A stretch of 64,000 bases of DNA, taken from NCBI GenBank assembly GCA_041570195.1, contig JBFFWQ010000015.1:10122-74121 (forward strand), in the 5' to 3' direction. Position 1 is the stretch's first letter, and each line of letters opens with the position of its first letter. The DNA comes from UBA11865 sp041570195 (GTDB lineage: Bacteria > Chloroflexota > Anaerolineae > Promineifilales > Promineifilaceae). Below, one piece after another: positions 24,126-33,594 of the stretch. Under the pieces are notes generated by a model. It ran no database searches and was not told the origin of the DNA. It saw only the letters and a program-made list of their open reading frames with translations. The position numbers and the translations under genes are program-made.

Positions 24126-24714
24126 ACAGACGATTATCAAGACCGCGCGGCTGCGGATACGCACCGCCCGGTTAACCGACGCCCAGATTCTCTTTCGCCT
24201 GTGGACAGACCCCAGGGTCATGACCAACGTCGGCTACCCCAAGGGGTTGAAGATAAGCCACCGGGAGATCGAGGACGGCATCCGGGGGCAAGACCCGGGG
24301 ACCGAGTTCGGCAAGTACCTGATAGCCGAGCTTCAAGCCGGCGCCCTGGCCATAGGCGAATGCAAAATGATACTGCCCGACGAAGAAGGCGTCAGCCGCA
24401 CCGACGTGAAGCTTCTGCCGGAGTTCTGGGGCCACAAATACGGCGTGGAAATCAAACAGGCGCTGGTTGATTATCTCTTCACGTACACTTCTTGCACGGC
24501 TGTTGAGGGCACGCCGAATGTGGACAACGTCGCTTCGATCAAGATGCAGGAGGCCGTGGGCGCGGTGCGCGTCGGCGAAGATACGAACCACTTCCCGGAA
24601 TCGATGGCCGATTTCACGGCGCCAGTTCATCATTACATCTATCACGTCTTACGGAACGATTGGGAACAGCGCAAGATGGGCCAAGCCGGAGAAACCTGGC
24701 TTTTTTGGCGGTAG
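24112..24714 (+). CDS. GNAT-family N-acetyltransferase
   Basis: The product has 200 residues. It begins TARLRIRTARLTDAQILFRL, the usual start of RimJ/RimL-type GNATs that modify protein N-termini or amino sugars. VKLLPEFWGHKYGVEIKQAL corresponds to the acetyl-CoA-binding motif A region, and ASIKMQEAVGAVRVGED to the helix and beta-bulge near the C-terminus. It overlaps the end of xylB by 14 bases, so translation is probably coupled. The substrate is unknown. Confidence 0.82.
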   Translation: MRPDEQTIIKTARLRIRTARLTDAQILFRLWTDPRVMTNVGYPKGLKISHREIEDGIRGQDPGTEFGKYLIAELQAGALAIGECKMILPDEEGVSRTDVKLLPEFWGHKYGVEIKQALVDYLFTYTSCTAVEGTPNVDNVASIKMQEAVGAVRVGEDTNHFPESMADFTAPVHHYIYHVLRNDWEQRKMGQAGETWLFWR

Positions 24715-24747
24715 AATCTGACCAGAAATCAACAAGAGCCAGGCTTC

Positions 24748-25041
24748 TTATGGTCGCTGCCGCTTGAATACGCAGAAGTAGCTATTGCTCCAGCGAGGCA
24801 TGGCTTCTCCAGCCACGAAACCCACGTCGCGTTTGTTGCCGACGGCGCCGATAGGCTGCATGTGAACCAGTTCCCAGCCCTCGTTGCCCAGCTCATTCAA
24901 TTCGGGGATCATCGTCTCGGGCGAGTATTTCCGCGCCTCCCAGCCAGGCCACTTCTCCTGGATATAAGCTTTGGCCCCTTCATTCTCAATGCTGGAATAA
25001 AGGAAGCGGGTCAGATATTCCCAGCGCGGTTTCTCATTCAC
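24748..25041 (-). CDS. Small DUF4177-like protein
   Basis: The product has 97 residues. The pattern WEYLTRFLYSSIENEG at the start and LNELGNEGWELVHMQPIG in the middle is typical of DUF4177-type proteins (Glu-Gly-Trp-Glu-Leu-Val motif), ending in an aromatic-rich strand (SNSYFCVFKRQR). Function is unknown. The start codon overlaps the stop of the lone receiver gene (4-base overlap), so the two are one operon. Confidence 0.75.
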   Translation of the reverse strand: MNEKPRWEYLTRFLYSSIENEGAKAYIQEKWPGWEARKYSPETMIPELNELGNEGWELVHMQPIGAVGNKRDVGFVAGEAMPRWSNSYFCVFKRQRP

Positions 25042-25424
25042 GACAGCACCTCCGACTGATGCTCCTCAAGGCGCACAAAACAAGCGGCGATGGCCCCAAG
25101 CAGGCTTTCTGGAGGATCGATCTTGCTGACAAATTCATCCGCGCCTTGGGCCAACGCTTCGTGGCCTAGTTCCGGCCGGCCGCTCAAGACAACGATCATT
25201 AGGTCAGGGTGATCTTCACGCAGAGCCGGAATCGACCCGGCCTCGGCCAATCCGGGCAATTGCCAATCAATCAGCAACAGGTCCAGTGACCCGGCTACCA
25301 GGCATGCCATCACTTCGTCGGCATCTTTCGCTTCACCCACGACGACAATTTCCGGCCGCCGTTTAAGAAGCGTACTTAGCGCAAAGCGTACCTGTGGATG
25401 ATCATCTGCAAGCAAGACACGCAT
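25038..25424 (-). CDS. Single-domain response regulator receiver
   Basis: The product has 128 residues with a GGAAGGTGA ribosome site. It contains only a CheY-like receiver: acidic pocket LLADDHP (Asp7, Asp8), phospho-acceptor Asp53 in LLLIDWQLPG, the Ser switch in VVLSGRP and the conserved Lys in FVSKIDPP. There is no output domain. It may act as a phosphate sink or diffusible partner for the sensor kinase encoded upstream on the same strand, although a hairpin separates it from the NarL-type regulator gene. Confidence 0.88.
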   Translation of the reverse strand: MRVLLADDHPQVRFALSTLLKRRPEIVVVGEAKDADEVMACLVAGSLDLLLIDWQLPGLAEAGSIPALREDHPDLMIVVLSGRPELGHEALAQGADEFVSKIDPPESLLGAIAACFVRLEEHQSEVLS

Positions 25425-25483
25425 TATTCACCTTCCGTCACCTGGCCAGCGCCAGGCTCACGTTTACTTGCAGTGTAAAGCAG

Positions 25484-25518
25484 AAATGCCTCAGAGACAT
25501 CGGGCATCTGAGGCATTT
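25484..25518 (-). terminator. Terminator-like hairpin between the two regulator genes
   Basis: AAATGCCTCAGA (25484-25495) pairs perfectly over 12 bp with TCTGAGGCATTT (25507-25518) around an 11-base loop. On the minus strand it follows the NarL-type regulator by about 65 bases. The A/T ends of the stem give a short U tract in either direction. Confidence 0.7.
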
Positions 25519-25582
25519 ATCCATTAGCCAGGTGGCTATTATTACCCGCCTGGCCCTCCGACAAAGAGAGGTCAGCCCCGAT

Positions 25583-26227
25583 TCACAGGACGATTTGCTC
25601 GCGCAGGGCTACGGCGATCGCCTCGGCCCGATTTGACACGCCCATCTTGTCCAGAATATGGCTGACATGGGCCTTGGCGGTGGCCCGGCTCACGAAAAGG
25701 CGTTCGGCGATCTCGCGATTGTTCAGACCTTCAACCAGCAACACCAGCACTTCCATCTCGCGGGCCGTCAGGTCGTAAGATGGCCTTTCCGGTTCACTGG
25801 GTTGCGGCCGAAGCAGGGCTTGAACAGCCTCTGGCGCCAGGGTCGATTGGCCGTAATGGGCGGCCGTAATCGCCGCCGCCAATTCGTCGACGGTGACGTT
25901 CTTCAACAAGTAACCGATTGCTCCAGCTTCCAACGCATCGCGAATCAAATCTTTTTCCTGAAAGCTGGTCAGGGCGATGATTTGCACCGTCGGAATATGC
26001 TCCCGAATGAGTCGGGTGGCTTCGGCACCGTCCATCTCGGGCATGACCAGGTCCATCAAAACAACGTCTGGTCTTACTTCCCGGCAGACATCCAGGGCCT
26101 CTGCCCCATCGCGGGCCTCACCAACCAACTGCAGGTCGGGCCTCACTTGAAGAAATGCCGCCAATCCGCGGCGCACCATGTCATGATCGTCCACAAGCAT
26201 CACGCGTATTGGTTCCGTCGAAGCCAT
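25583..26227 (-). CDS. NarL/FixJ-type LuxR response regulator
   Basis: The product has 214 residues from the ATG at 26227, chosen because AAAGGAT lies 8 bases upstream and the receiver begins right after it (PIRVMLVDDHD). Phospho-acceptor Asp59 lies in VVLMDLVMPEMDG, and the Lys switch in GYLLKNVTVDEL. The C-terminal HTH_LuxR domain is clear (YDLTAREMEVLVLLVEGLNN, ATAKAHVSHILDKMGVSN). It should bind DNA when phosphorylated by the sensor kinase encoded 77 bases upstream on the same strand. Target genes are unknown. Confidence 0.92.
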   Translation of the reverse strand: MASTEPIRVMLVDDHDMVRRGLAAFLQVRPDLQLVGEARDGAEALDVCREVRPDVVLMDLVMPEMDGAEATRLIREHIPTVQIIALTSFQEKDLIRDALEAGAIGYLLKNVTVDELAAAITAAHYGQSTLAPEAVQALLRPQPSEPERPSYDLTAREMEVLVLLVEGLNNREIAERLFVSRATAKAHVSHILDKMGVSNRAEAIAVALREQIVL

Positions 26228-26304
26228 AGTTTTATCCTTTGCCCGGCGGACGGTCGGCCAGTCGGCCGAAGTCACGCAGGCTAGAGTTGCCTATCTTACT
26301 GCGG

Positions 26305-29300
26305 TCAGGTTTCCTCGGCATGCAGGCTGTTTTCTTCAATCCCCGCTTCTATGTTCGTATTGACATCGCCTTGCCAGGCCACCTTCACCGTTGTTCCCTG
26401 ATCGGAGGTGCTTGTCAGCGACAATTGGGCGTTAATCGCCGCCGCCCGTTCACGAATGATACCCAGGCCCAATCTACCGGCCGGCCCTTGTTCCGGATCG
26501 AAGCCTCTTCCATTATCCCTGACCGTCAGGATTACGCCATTTCCGTCGCAGCAATCTCGCAAGGTGATCGCCACTTGAGATGCCCGGGCATGCTTGACGA
26601 CATTATTCAACGCCTCTTGAGCGATCCGATATAGTGCAATGCGCACGTTGATCGGTAGCTCGCGGGTCTCTATGATGTGGACGTCCACCGGGATGCCAGT
26701 GCGGCCTGTGACCGCCTCAGCCAATTGACCCAGCAAATCTGGCAATTTGCTCTCCTCCAGAGCAGATGGTCGCAACTCCAGCAGCAAAGTCCGCATCTCG
26801 GCCAGCGCGCCGCGCGTGAGTTGGCGTAGCTCGCTCAACAACTTTCGCCCTTCGTCCTGGTCCGTCTCCCATGTCGGTCCCAGGGTCTCAGTCAGCAAAC
26901 TGGCCGAGAAGATGGTTTGGGTGACGGCATCGTGAAGCTCGCGGGCCAACCGGCTACGTTCAGAGGCGACGGCCGTTTGCGCAGCTTGCCGGCGCAAGCT
27001 ATCGTTGGCAATGGCTAGGATCGCCTGATCGCCAAAGGTACGGCCCAGCTCCAGATCGTCGCCTGAGAACTTGCGCTCTTCCGAATAGAACATGATGAGC
27101 CCACCATAGATTTCTTGGCCGACGAGCAGTGGAATGCCCAGTAAGGCCCGGTGGTTTAGTTGCGTTGGCAAACCTGGGGAACCGTGACCAGACCAATAGT
27201 CTTTCAGATCCGGAACGATGAGCAATTCTGCCGCAAACATTTTCTCGGCCGCCCATTCATTAGTTATCGCCAACAACTCTGCATCCGGCCTATAACGAAT
27301 CTGTCCACCAGGATTGGTAGCAACAATGGTCATTTCTTTGTCAGTATCCAAACGAAAGATGACGGCGTCTTCGGCGTCAGTCAATTCTGCAGCCTGGGCA
27401 ACGATATGGTGCAGGCTTTCTTCCAGGGATCGCTGGCTGTTGAGCAATACCAGGATCTCACGCAAACCCTCAGCGATCTGACGCCGCCGCTCAATTTCAG
27501 CCGTGCGCCTGGCGACCTGTTCTTCCAACTCGCGGGTTCGGGCAGCAAGGCTACGGGATCTGAGCCTAAAACCACCATATATAGCCGCCACTACGACGAA
27601 CAATAGCAGGCCAATGAACCACAACGACTGCCAAAACGGCCTGGGCACGATGACTGCCAGGCTGAGGCCCTCCTCGTTCCAGACGCCATCGCTGTTTGAG
27701 CCGACGGCCCGGAACGTGTAGTTGCCTGGCGGCAAGTTGGTGTAAGTGGCATAGCGCCGGTTGCCAAGATAGTTCCAGGCCTTGTCGAATCCCTCCATAA
27801 GGTAGGCATATTGGATCTCGTCAGGCGCGCCATAGTGCAACGCCGCCAGTTCGAAGGAAAAGACGGTGTCCTGGCCTGAGAGCTTCACTTGATCGGTCTG
27901 GTCAATCGGTTTTTTCAGTTCCGAATCAGGGCCAAATGGAACGGATTCGTTAAGAATACGCATGTCGGTGACAACCAGAGGTGGTCGATAAGGATTGTCG
28001 CGAATATCCTTTGGCTGGAAGATGTTGAAGCCGTTGATGCCGCCGAAGTACATTTCGCCATGCTGATTTTCAAAATTGGCGCCCCGATTGAACTCGAACG
28101 ACTGTAAACCATCACTGGTATCGTAGTTGCGTATTTCGCCCGTCTCAGGATCATAACGAGTTAGACCACGGTTACTGCTGATCCATAGCCGACCGGCGCT
28201 ATCCTCCAGGATCCCGACGATCATATTATTAGGTAAACCGTCTTCCTGGGTGATATGTTCGAACGAATCGGTGCCCGGATTATAGCGATCGAGGCCGCCG
28301 CCGGTTGCCAGCCACAATCTACCTGATTGATCCTGGTGAATGCCATTGACCAAATCATGGGCCAGACTACTCTCGTCGGCCGGCTGATGCCGGTAATAGG
28401 TTCGTGTTTGCTCAGTCTGGTCAAATCTGATCAGCCCACCCATGGTTCCGATCCAGAGGGAGCTCTCTTCATCTTCGTAGAAGCTCAATATGTTATTGAG
28501 TCCCAGCGTTTCAGGCGGCCGGTCACCTTCGACGTAAGAGTAGTGGTCAAAGCGGCCGTTAGCCGGATCGCGCCTACCGAGGCCTGCGCCTGCAGTGCCA
28601 ACCCAAAGGTAACCGGCCCGATCCTCGAACAAGGCGTTGACCAGATCGCTGCTTAGGCTATGGGGATCGGCCGGTTCAGCTCGCACGCGACTGAAGTTCC
28701 CTCGTGGTCGATTGAGCCGGTTGAGTCCGGCATGGGTTCCGATCCAGAGTACCCCAGCACGATCCTGAATGATGCTGGTCACATAGTCACTGCTCAGGCT
28801 AAGTGGATCATCCGGGTCGTGAAAATAGTGGGTCATCAGGCCCGTCTGAGAGTCCAGTAGATTGAGCCCATCGCCCGTCCCTATCCAAAGATAATCCTGA
28901 TCGTCCTGAAATAGGGCCAGGACTTGCGGATGGCTCAAACCGGCCGTTGCGTCGCCGGTCGAACGAACATGCAAAAACTTGGTCTTATAAGGATCTAGCT
29001 TATTGATCCCCCCGATCCGCGTGCCGATCCACAGCACCCCAGCCTCGTCGGCATATAGTGAGCGGATCTCATTATCGCTCAGACTTTCAGGGCGTAACGG
29101 ATCATGCTGGTAGCGTACGACCTTTTGCGTCTCAGGGTCAACTAAATCCAGACCGAGCTGGGTGCCAGCCCATCTATTGCCGCTGCGATCCTGGTAAACG
29201 ACATGGATTGTATTGTGACTAAGACTGTTGGGGTTGTTGATCTCTTCTACATAGTACACGATCCGGCCGGTCGCTGGCTCGTAGGCGATCAGACCATCGT

Positions 29301-30138
29301 CATCTGTACCCAACCAAAGCCAGCCCTCATTGTCTTCGAACAAAGAGTTGATCGGCGGCCATCCTGGACCTTCAAGGATACGGCGCTGGCGCGCGGGCGC
29401 GAGCCTATGAAGACTAAAAGACGCTGTCTCTTTCTCGAAACTCAGGAGACCACCCAGAGTGGCGATCCACACTCTGCCCGAATCGTCGACATTGAGATCG
29501 GTCACATAGTTTGTGCCATACGGCAAGTTGAGTGGGTCGATCCGATTCGGATAGAAGCTAAACGTTTCCGTCTGGCGATCAAAACGATTGAGGCCGTTTT
29601 GCGTGCCAATCCACAGAATACCATCCCGATCCTCCGCAATCGCTTTGACTGTATCGCTGCTGATGCTGGTCACATCTTCAGGATCATTACGGTAATGGCT
29701 GAAACTCTCGGTGTCGCGGTCAAAGCGTTCCAAGCCACCACCCTCCGTACCGATCCAGAGGGTTCCGGATCGATCCTCGAAGAGGCTCGCGATAGCATTG
29801 TCGGCCAGGCTAGTGGGATCGGTCGAATCATGTTTATAAACCTTGAAGCCGTAGCCATCATAACGATTCAGGCCGTCGAGGGTTCCAAACCACATAAAAC
29901 CCTGACTATCCTGAAGGATGGCTGTCACTGTGCTTTGCGACAATCCTTGTTCGAGGGCGAGGTGGTCGAACTTGGCGCTGCCAGCCGGCGCTGGCGGAGG
30001 AAAAGCGGCCACTTCGATAGATCGGTCATCCATCAAGTCAGACGGAAACGGCGGGGTTTCGCCGATCGCCGCGCGGCAAGCAGAAACTACAAGGATCACA
30101 ATAGAACAAGCAAGCGTCAAAGATAGTCGATTATTCAT
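26305..30138 (-). CDS. Sensor histidine kinase with double regulator propeller, Y_Y_Y, GAF and HisKA_3 domains
   Basis: The product has 1277 residues. A signal sequence with a lipobox-like end (IVILVVSAC, Cys21) is followed by 14 Reg_prop-type repeats of the WIGTxxGLxRFD pattern (e.g. FMWFGTLDGLNRYD, LWIGTQNGLNRFD, LWISSNRGLTRYD). That is enough for two seven-bladed propellers. A Y_Y_Y domain (about 745-825) precedes one membrane helix (about 840-858). A short coiled coil, a GAF domain (about 905-1050) and a NarX/LiaS-type HisKA_3 follow, with the phosphorylated His near 1069 in RLARELHDAV and an HATPase (NNVVKHARASQVAI, DNGRGFDP, GRLGLGIIRERA). It senses an extracellular ligand, possibly glycan fragments by analogy with other Reg_prop sensors, and pairs with the NarL regulator directly downstream. 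Confidence 0.93.
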   Translation of the reverse strand: MNNRLSLTLACSIVILVVSACRAAIGETPPFPSDLMDDRSIEVAAFPPPAPAGSAKFDHLALEQGLSQSTVTAILQDSQGFMWFGTLDGLNRYDGYGFKVYKHDSTDPTSLADNAIASLFEDRSGTLWIGTEGGGLERFDRDTESFSHYRNDPEDVTSISSDTVKAIAEDRDGILWIGTQNGLNRFDRQTETFSFYPNRIDPLNLPYGTNYVTDLNVDDSGRVWIATLGGLLSFEKETASFSLHRLAPARQRRILEGPGWPPINSLFEDNEGWLWLGTDDDGLIAYEPATGRIVYYVEEINNPNSLSHNTIHVVYQDRSGNRWAGTQLGLDLVDPETQKVVRYQHDPLRPESLSDNEIRSLYADEAGVLWIGTRIGGINKLDPYKTKFLHVRSTGDATAGLSHPQVLALFQDDQDYLWIGTGDGLNLLDSQTGLMTHYFHDPDDPLSLSSDYVTSIIQDRAGVLWIGTHAGLNRLNRPRGNFSRVRAEPADPHSLSSDLVNALFEDRAGYLWVGTAGAGLGRRDPANGRFDHYSYVEGDRPPETLGLNNILSFYEDEESSLWIGTMGGLIRFDQTEQTRTYYRHQPADESSLAHDLVNGIHQDQSGRLWLATGGGLDRYNPGTDSFEHITQEDGLPNNMIVGILEDSAGRLWISSNRGLTRYDPETGEIRNYDTSDGLQSFEFNRGANFENQHGEMYFGGINGFNIFQPKDIRDNPYRPPLVVTDMRILNESVPFGPDSELKKPIDQTDQVKLSGQDTVFSFELAALHYGAPDEIQYAYLMEGFDKAWNYLGNRRYATYTNLPPGNYTFRAVGSNSDGVWNEEGLSLAVIVPRPFWQSLWFIGLLLFVVVAAIYGGFRLRSRSLAARTRELEEQVARRTAEIERRRQIAEGLREILVLLNSQRSLEESLHHIVAQAAELTDAEDAVIFRLDTDKEMTIVATNPGGQIRYRPDAELLAITNEWAAEKMFAAELLIVPDLKDYWSGHGSPGLPTQLNHRALLGIPLLVGQEIYGGLIMFYSEERKFSGDDLELGRTFGDQAILAIANDSLRRQAAQTAVASERSRLARELHDAVTQTIFSASLLTETLGPTWETDQDEGRKLLSELRQLTRGALAEMRTLLLELRPSALEESKLPDLLGQLAEAVTGRTGIPVDVHIIETRELPINVRIALYRIAQEALNNVVKHARASQVAITLRDCCDGNGVILTVRDNGRGFDPEQGPAGRLGLGIIRERAAAINAQLSLTSTSDQGTTVKVAWQGDVNTNIEAGIEENSLHAEET

Positions 30139-30400
30139 GACTCAACGGTTACCTTCCTCTAGTGTGCTCCATCCGGCTTCTATTTTGCAGTGATAAAAGG
30201 CAGTTTCGAGCACGAGGAATGTCATGCCGGCCCGAGATCATGGCTTGCTTTCGATCCTCGGCCGGCGCGGATCCACCTTTTGTGGCGATCGCCCTGGGCA
30301 TTTTCGATCTGCCGCGCTTGCAGGTACAATCGAAGCGTAATTTATCGATGGCCCGCCTGACTGCGGGAGTCGGCCAGTTAGTCATAGGATACAACTTTAC

Positions 30401-31171
30401 ATGAGAATCAGGCTCAAACGCCCGAAAGAGATCGCCAAGATGCGCGAGGCCGGCCGGCTGGTGGCTGAATGCTTTGACATATTGAAGCAGAGCATTGAGC
30501 CCGGCGTACGGCTGAGTGACCTGGATGCGGAAGTTGAGCACTACCTGAAACGTCGCGGCGCCAAGCCGCTGTACAAGGGCTACACCGGCAGTTCGGCCGG
30601 CCACCCGCCTTTTCCGGGCGTGATCTGCGCTTCGGTCAATCAAGAGATTTGCCACGGCATACCTGATGATCGCCTGTTGAAGGAAGGCGATATCATCGGC
30701 ATCGACATCGGCTTGCGCTACAAAGGCTGGTGCGGCGATGCTTGCGTGACCTTTGCCATCGGGCAAATCAGTGGTGAGGCCAGGCGCCTGATGGATATCA
30801 CGCAGGAGTGCTTGCGGCTGGGCATCGAAGCCGCCCAGCCCGGCGCCTACTTGAATCAGATAGGCGTAGCCATCCAGAACTATGCCGAAAGCCAGGGCGT
30901 GACCGTAGTCCGTGAATGGGGCGGGCATGGAATCGGCCGTCAGCTCCATGAGGCTCCCTCAGTATCCCACATTCGTCAGCCGGATCCAGGGCCAAAACTC
31001 CGGCCAGGCATGGTCTTCACGATCGAGCCAATGATCAATGCCGGCGCCCACCATTGGCTTTTGCTCGACGATGGCTGGACGGTCATCACCTCGGACGGCT
31101 CTCTGTCGGCCCAGTTTGAACATACGGTCGCTATCACCGACCATGGCCCCGAAATCTTGACCAAGCCATAA
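30401..31171 (+). CDS. map: Type I methionine aminopeptidase
   Basis: The product has 256 residues. All five metal ligands of the pita-bread fold are visible: Asp in GIDIGLRYKG, Asp in WCGDACVTF, His in GGHGIGRQLHE, Glu in FTIEPMIN and Glu in QFEHTVAIT. It removes the initiator Met from nascent proteins in the cytoplasm. The ATG lacks a clear Shine-Dalgarno. TACAAC ends 5 bases upstream, hinting at a leaderless start. A long open frame on the opposite strand is a shadow. Confidence 0.93.
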   Translation: MRIRLKRPKEIAKMREAGRLVAECFDILKQSIEPGVRLSDLDAEVEHYLKRRGAKPLYKGYTGSSAGHPPFPGVICASVNQEICHGIPDDRLLKEGDIIGIDIGLRYKGWCGDACVTFAIGQISGEARRLMDITQECLRLGIEAAQPGAYLNQIGVAIQNYAESQGVTVVREWGGHGIGRQLHEAPSVSHIRQPDPGPKLRPGMVFTIEPMINAGAHHWLLLDDGWTVITSDGSLSAQFEHTVAITDHGPEILTKP

Positions 31172-31258
31172 TCACGGATATGCATTGTCAAAGGCGACCA
31201 GGCATTCAGCGCTGCGGCGCGCCGCGGGTCGACTGATTAGGCAGCTGGCGGGCCGGTT

Positions 31259-33532
31259 CTAGGGATATATTCGGACCGCAGTCTCTTGCTCGTCGTCCAA
31301 AAGGAGCGGAAATCGCTCGCCGGTCATGAAATCATACAGACCTGTCTCCAGGAAGTCGCCTTCAGCCGGACCAAAACCGTGATATTGGATGATCAGGTCG
31401 CCCGGCTGCCAGTGAGCGGCGACAAAGCCTAGCCCGTCGCCGACCAGAGGTGAAGGAGCATCTGACGCCGGCTGCTCTGGATAAAGATGCATCAACACTG
31501 AAACAGGCGCCTCGGATGGGCCATCGGTTCGCCAGATCGAGGCCCAGACCGAGCCATTGACAAATCCCCCGACCAGTTGGGCCAGTCCATCGACACTGAC
31601 CGGCAACGTGACCGGGGCGCCGCCCGATAGCGTATATCTATCGGCCAGGCCGCCTATCCGCTCGACATCGGCCGAGGAGCCGGACCAATGATAGATCTTG
31701 TAACCGCCAGCTTGATTGAGGAATTCCAAGGCCAGATTCTCTGCCAGCGCCGAGTTTAACATTTCGGAGTTATGATCAATCGGCACGATATACCAGCCGG
31801 ACTGGTCGCCGCCAGGCAGAACCCATGATTGGCCGCAATCGAAGTAAACATGGCGCGCGTCGCTCCGGTCCACGTACAGCTCGGCCGTCGACTCGTCCAG
31901 GAGAGGCACGGGGTCCAGGCAGTGAGCGATCCAGGCGCCTTGTTTTTGATTCTGAACTTCATAGATCAGGATGGAATAGCCAAGGTGATCCAACGGTTCC
32001 CGGTCGCGAAACCAGTCGAACAAGTCAGGCTCTTCCGGCGTGGCGCCTTGTAGGTGGTTAACACTGATCGCGTAGCGGCCGGGGGCCGGGTTGGCCGGTG
32101 CGAAGCCGGTGGGCGTTCCCGCCTCGTCAAACAGCGGCGGTGCATCCAGACCGTAGTAAGCCGGATCGCTTGGCCCGAAGTAGCTGATATATAGCCCGCC
32201 GGCCTCGACATCCTGGGCATACTCGGCTAGTTGACCCAAATCCTGACCCCAGTCGATATTGGAATCACCCAGAAAACGATACCCTTGCGTCGAACCTCCT
32301 ACAATTTCGTTGAAATAGGCCAGAAAGTGTGGCATCTGCCGGAACGTACCCAGGGCATAAAAGGTTAGAAGAGCGGCCAGGAGCCATTGGCTGACACGCT
32401 GCCGGCGCCACATCGGACCGGTCATGGCGATGAACAGCCATATGAAGGGCGTCATGGGCAAGATGTGACGGTAGCCGATGTTGAGCCGGCTGGCCGAAGC
32501 CGCAATGAACAAAGCCCCGACCGGCAGCCAAAGGATCATAGTTCGGCGCCACAAACGTTGCCCGGTGACGTAGATCACGGCGATAACCAACAGGGCCAAA
32601 GTGACGGTCGGAGTCTTCAGTAGATAGGCTAGGCCGAAGTAGCCCCACCAACCCTCGTTGGAACGCTGTCCCAACAGGAAAGCATAATGGCCCCGTTCAA
32701 TATGCTCTTGCACCTGGACGAAATTGGACAGAAAGGTGGGCGCCGGCAGGGGAATTGGCATTCCGGCGATCTGATCGATTTCAAAACCGTAGGCCGCCCA
32801 CAGAACAAGGCCGGCTAGGGGAAACCAGGTGAGCCACCTGAGGCCGGGCCGCCACCATGATCCGCGCCAAGATTCACCGTAGCATAATACCAAGGTGACT
32901 GGCAGGACCAATAAGCCGGACAGTTTTGAACTGATAGCCAGCCCCAAGGTTAGACCAGCCAATAGCCAGCGAGCGAGCGACGGCCGTCGCCAGTAGTACC
33001 AGACGCCGAAGACCGCGCCAAAGTAGGCGGCCGTGGCCACCAGATCGGTCGTGGCCAGAGACGCTGAGGCCAATAGGTTTGGGGCGAAAGCATACAGAGT
33101 CAAAGCGATGATCTGACCCGAATTACCGACCAATAGCTTGGACCAACGGCTCACCAAAGCGCCCAGCAGCAGGCCGGCGAAGACAATCGGCAACCGGCCC
33201 AAAAAGAGCAACCGGCCGACGTAGACTTGGCCAAGCCAGAGGAACTCCTGTACCAGGTCTTCAGGCGACAGCCTGGGCCATGAGGGCAGATCGGACACCG
33301 GGGGCATGGTGGGTTCGCTGAAGAGGAACGTCCCGATCAACCAGTGGCTCAAAGGAGCATGCTGGCCCTGCAACTCTAGTTCGTCCGTTTGCCGCAGGAC
33401 CTGGCTCCGCAGCAAATGCATACCTTCGTCGGCCGTTGGGCTCTTGGCCAGCACGGCTTGTAGGGTCAAGGCGAAGAAGATCAGCAGCGCGACGACGCTA
33501 ATCGCCAATGATCGGTATTCAGAGCGCTCCAT
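31259..33532 (-). CDS. GT39/PMT-type membrane glycosyltransferase with C-terminal beta domain
   Basis: The product has 757 residues. About ten membrane helices occupy residues 10-430. The first extracytoplasmic loop carries the acidic TADEGMHLLRSQ motif and HAPLSHWLIG typical of protein mannosyltransferase/ArnT-like enzymes that use polyprenyl-phosphate sugars. The remaining ~300 residues are soluble and extracytoplasmic. They include a YISYFGPSDPAYYG segment and a C-terminal beta-sandwich (QPGDLIIQYHGFGPAEGDFL, then TGLYDFMTGERF). A similar module ends the glycosyltransferase at 54271. It probably glycosylates envelope proteins or glycans. The ATG has no obvious ribosome site. Confidence 0.85.
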   Translation of the reverse strand: MERSEYRSLAISVVALLIFFALTLQAVLAKSPTADEGMHLLRSQVLRQTDELELQGQHAPLSHWLIGTFLFSEPTMPPVSDLPSWPRLSPEDLVQEFLWLGQVYVGRLLFLGRLPIVFAGLLLGALVSRWSKLLVGNSGQIIALTLYAFAPNLLASASLATTDLVATAAYFGAVFGVWYYWRRPSLARWLLAGLTLGLAISSKLSGLLVLPVTLVLCYGESWRGSWWRPGLRWLTWFPLAGLVLWAAYGFEIDQIAGMPIPLPAPTFLSNFVQVQEHIERGHYAFLLGQRSNEGWWGYFGLAYLLKTPTVTLALLVIAVIYVTGQRLWRRTMILWLPVGALFIAASASRLNIGYRHILPMTPFIWLFIAMTGPMWRRQRVSQWLLAALLTFYALGTFRQMPHFLAYFNEIVGGSTQGYRFLGDSNIDWGQDLGQLAEYAQDVEAGGLYISYFGPSDPAYYGLDAPPLFDEAGTPTGFAPANPAPGRYAISVNHLQGATPEEPDLFDWFRDREPLDHLGYSILIYEVQNQKQGAWIAHCLDPVPLLDESTAELYVDRSDARHVYFDCGQSWVLPGGDQSGWYIVPIDHNSEMLNSALAENLALEFLNQAGGYKIYHWSGSSADVERIGGLADRYTLSGGAPVTLPVSVDGLAQLVGGFVNGSVWASIWRTDGPSEAPVSVLMHLYPEQPASDAPSPLVGDGLGFVAAHWQPGDLIIQYHGFGPAEGDFLETGLYDFMTGERFPLLLDDEQETAVRIYP

Positions 33533-33594
33533 TTCGACCAGCCGGCTACGCGCGGTTGCGCCTACATGCTCATGGCATCTTGTAAGGCGGAAGG

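Noticed and set aside
29203..30126. A 307-codon plus-strand frame opposite the sensor kinase
   Set aside because: It lies wholly within the propeller-coding region and reflects its repetitive codon pattern.
30149..30949. A 266-codon frame on the minus strand opposite map
   Set aside because: It overlaps the well-supported methionine aminopeptidase and shows no family features.
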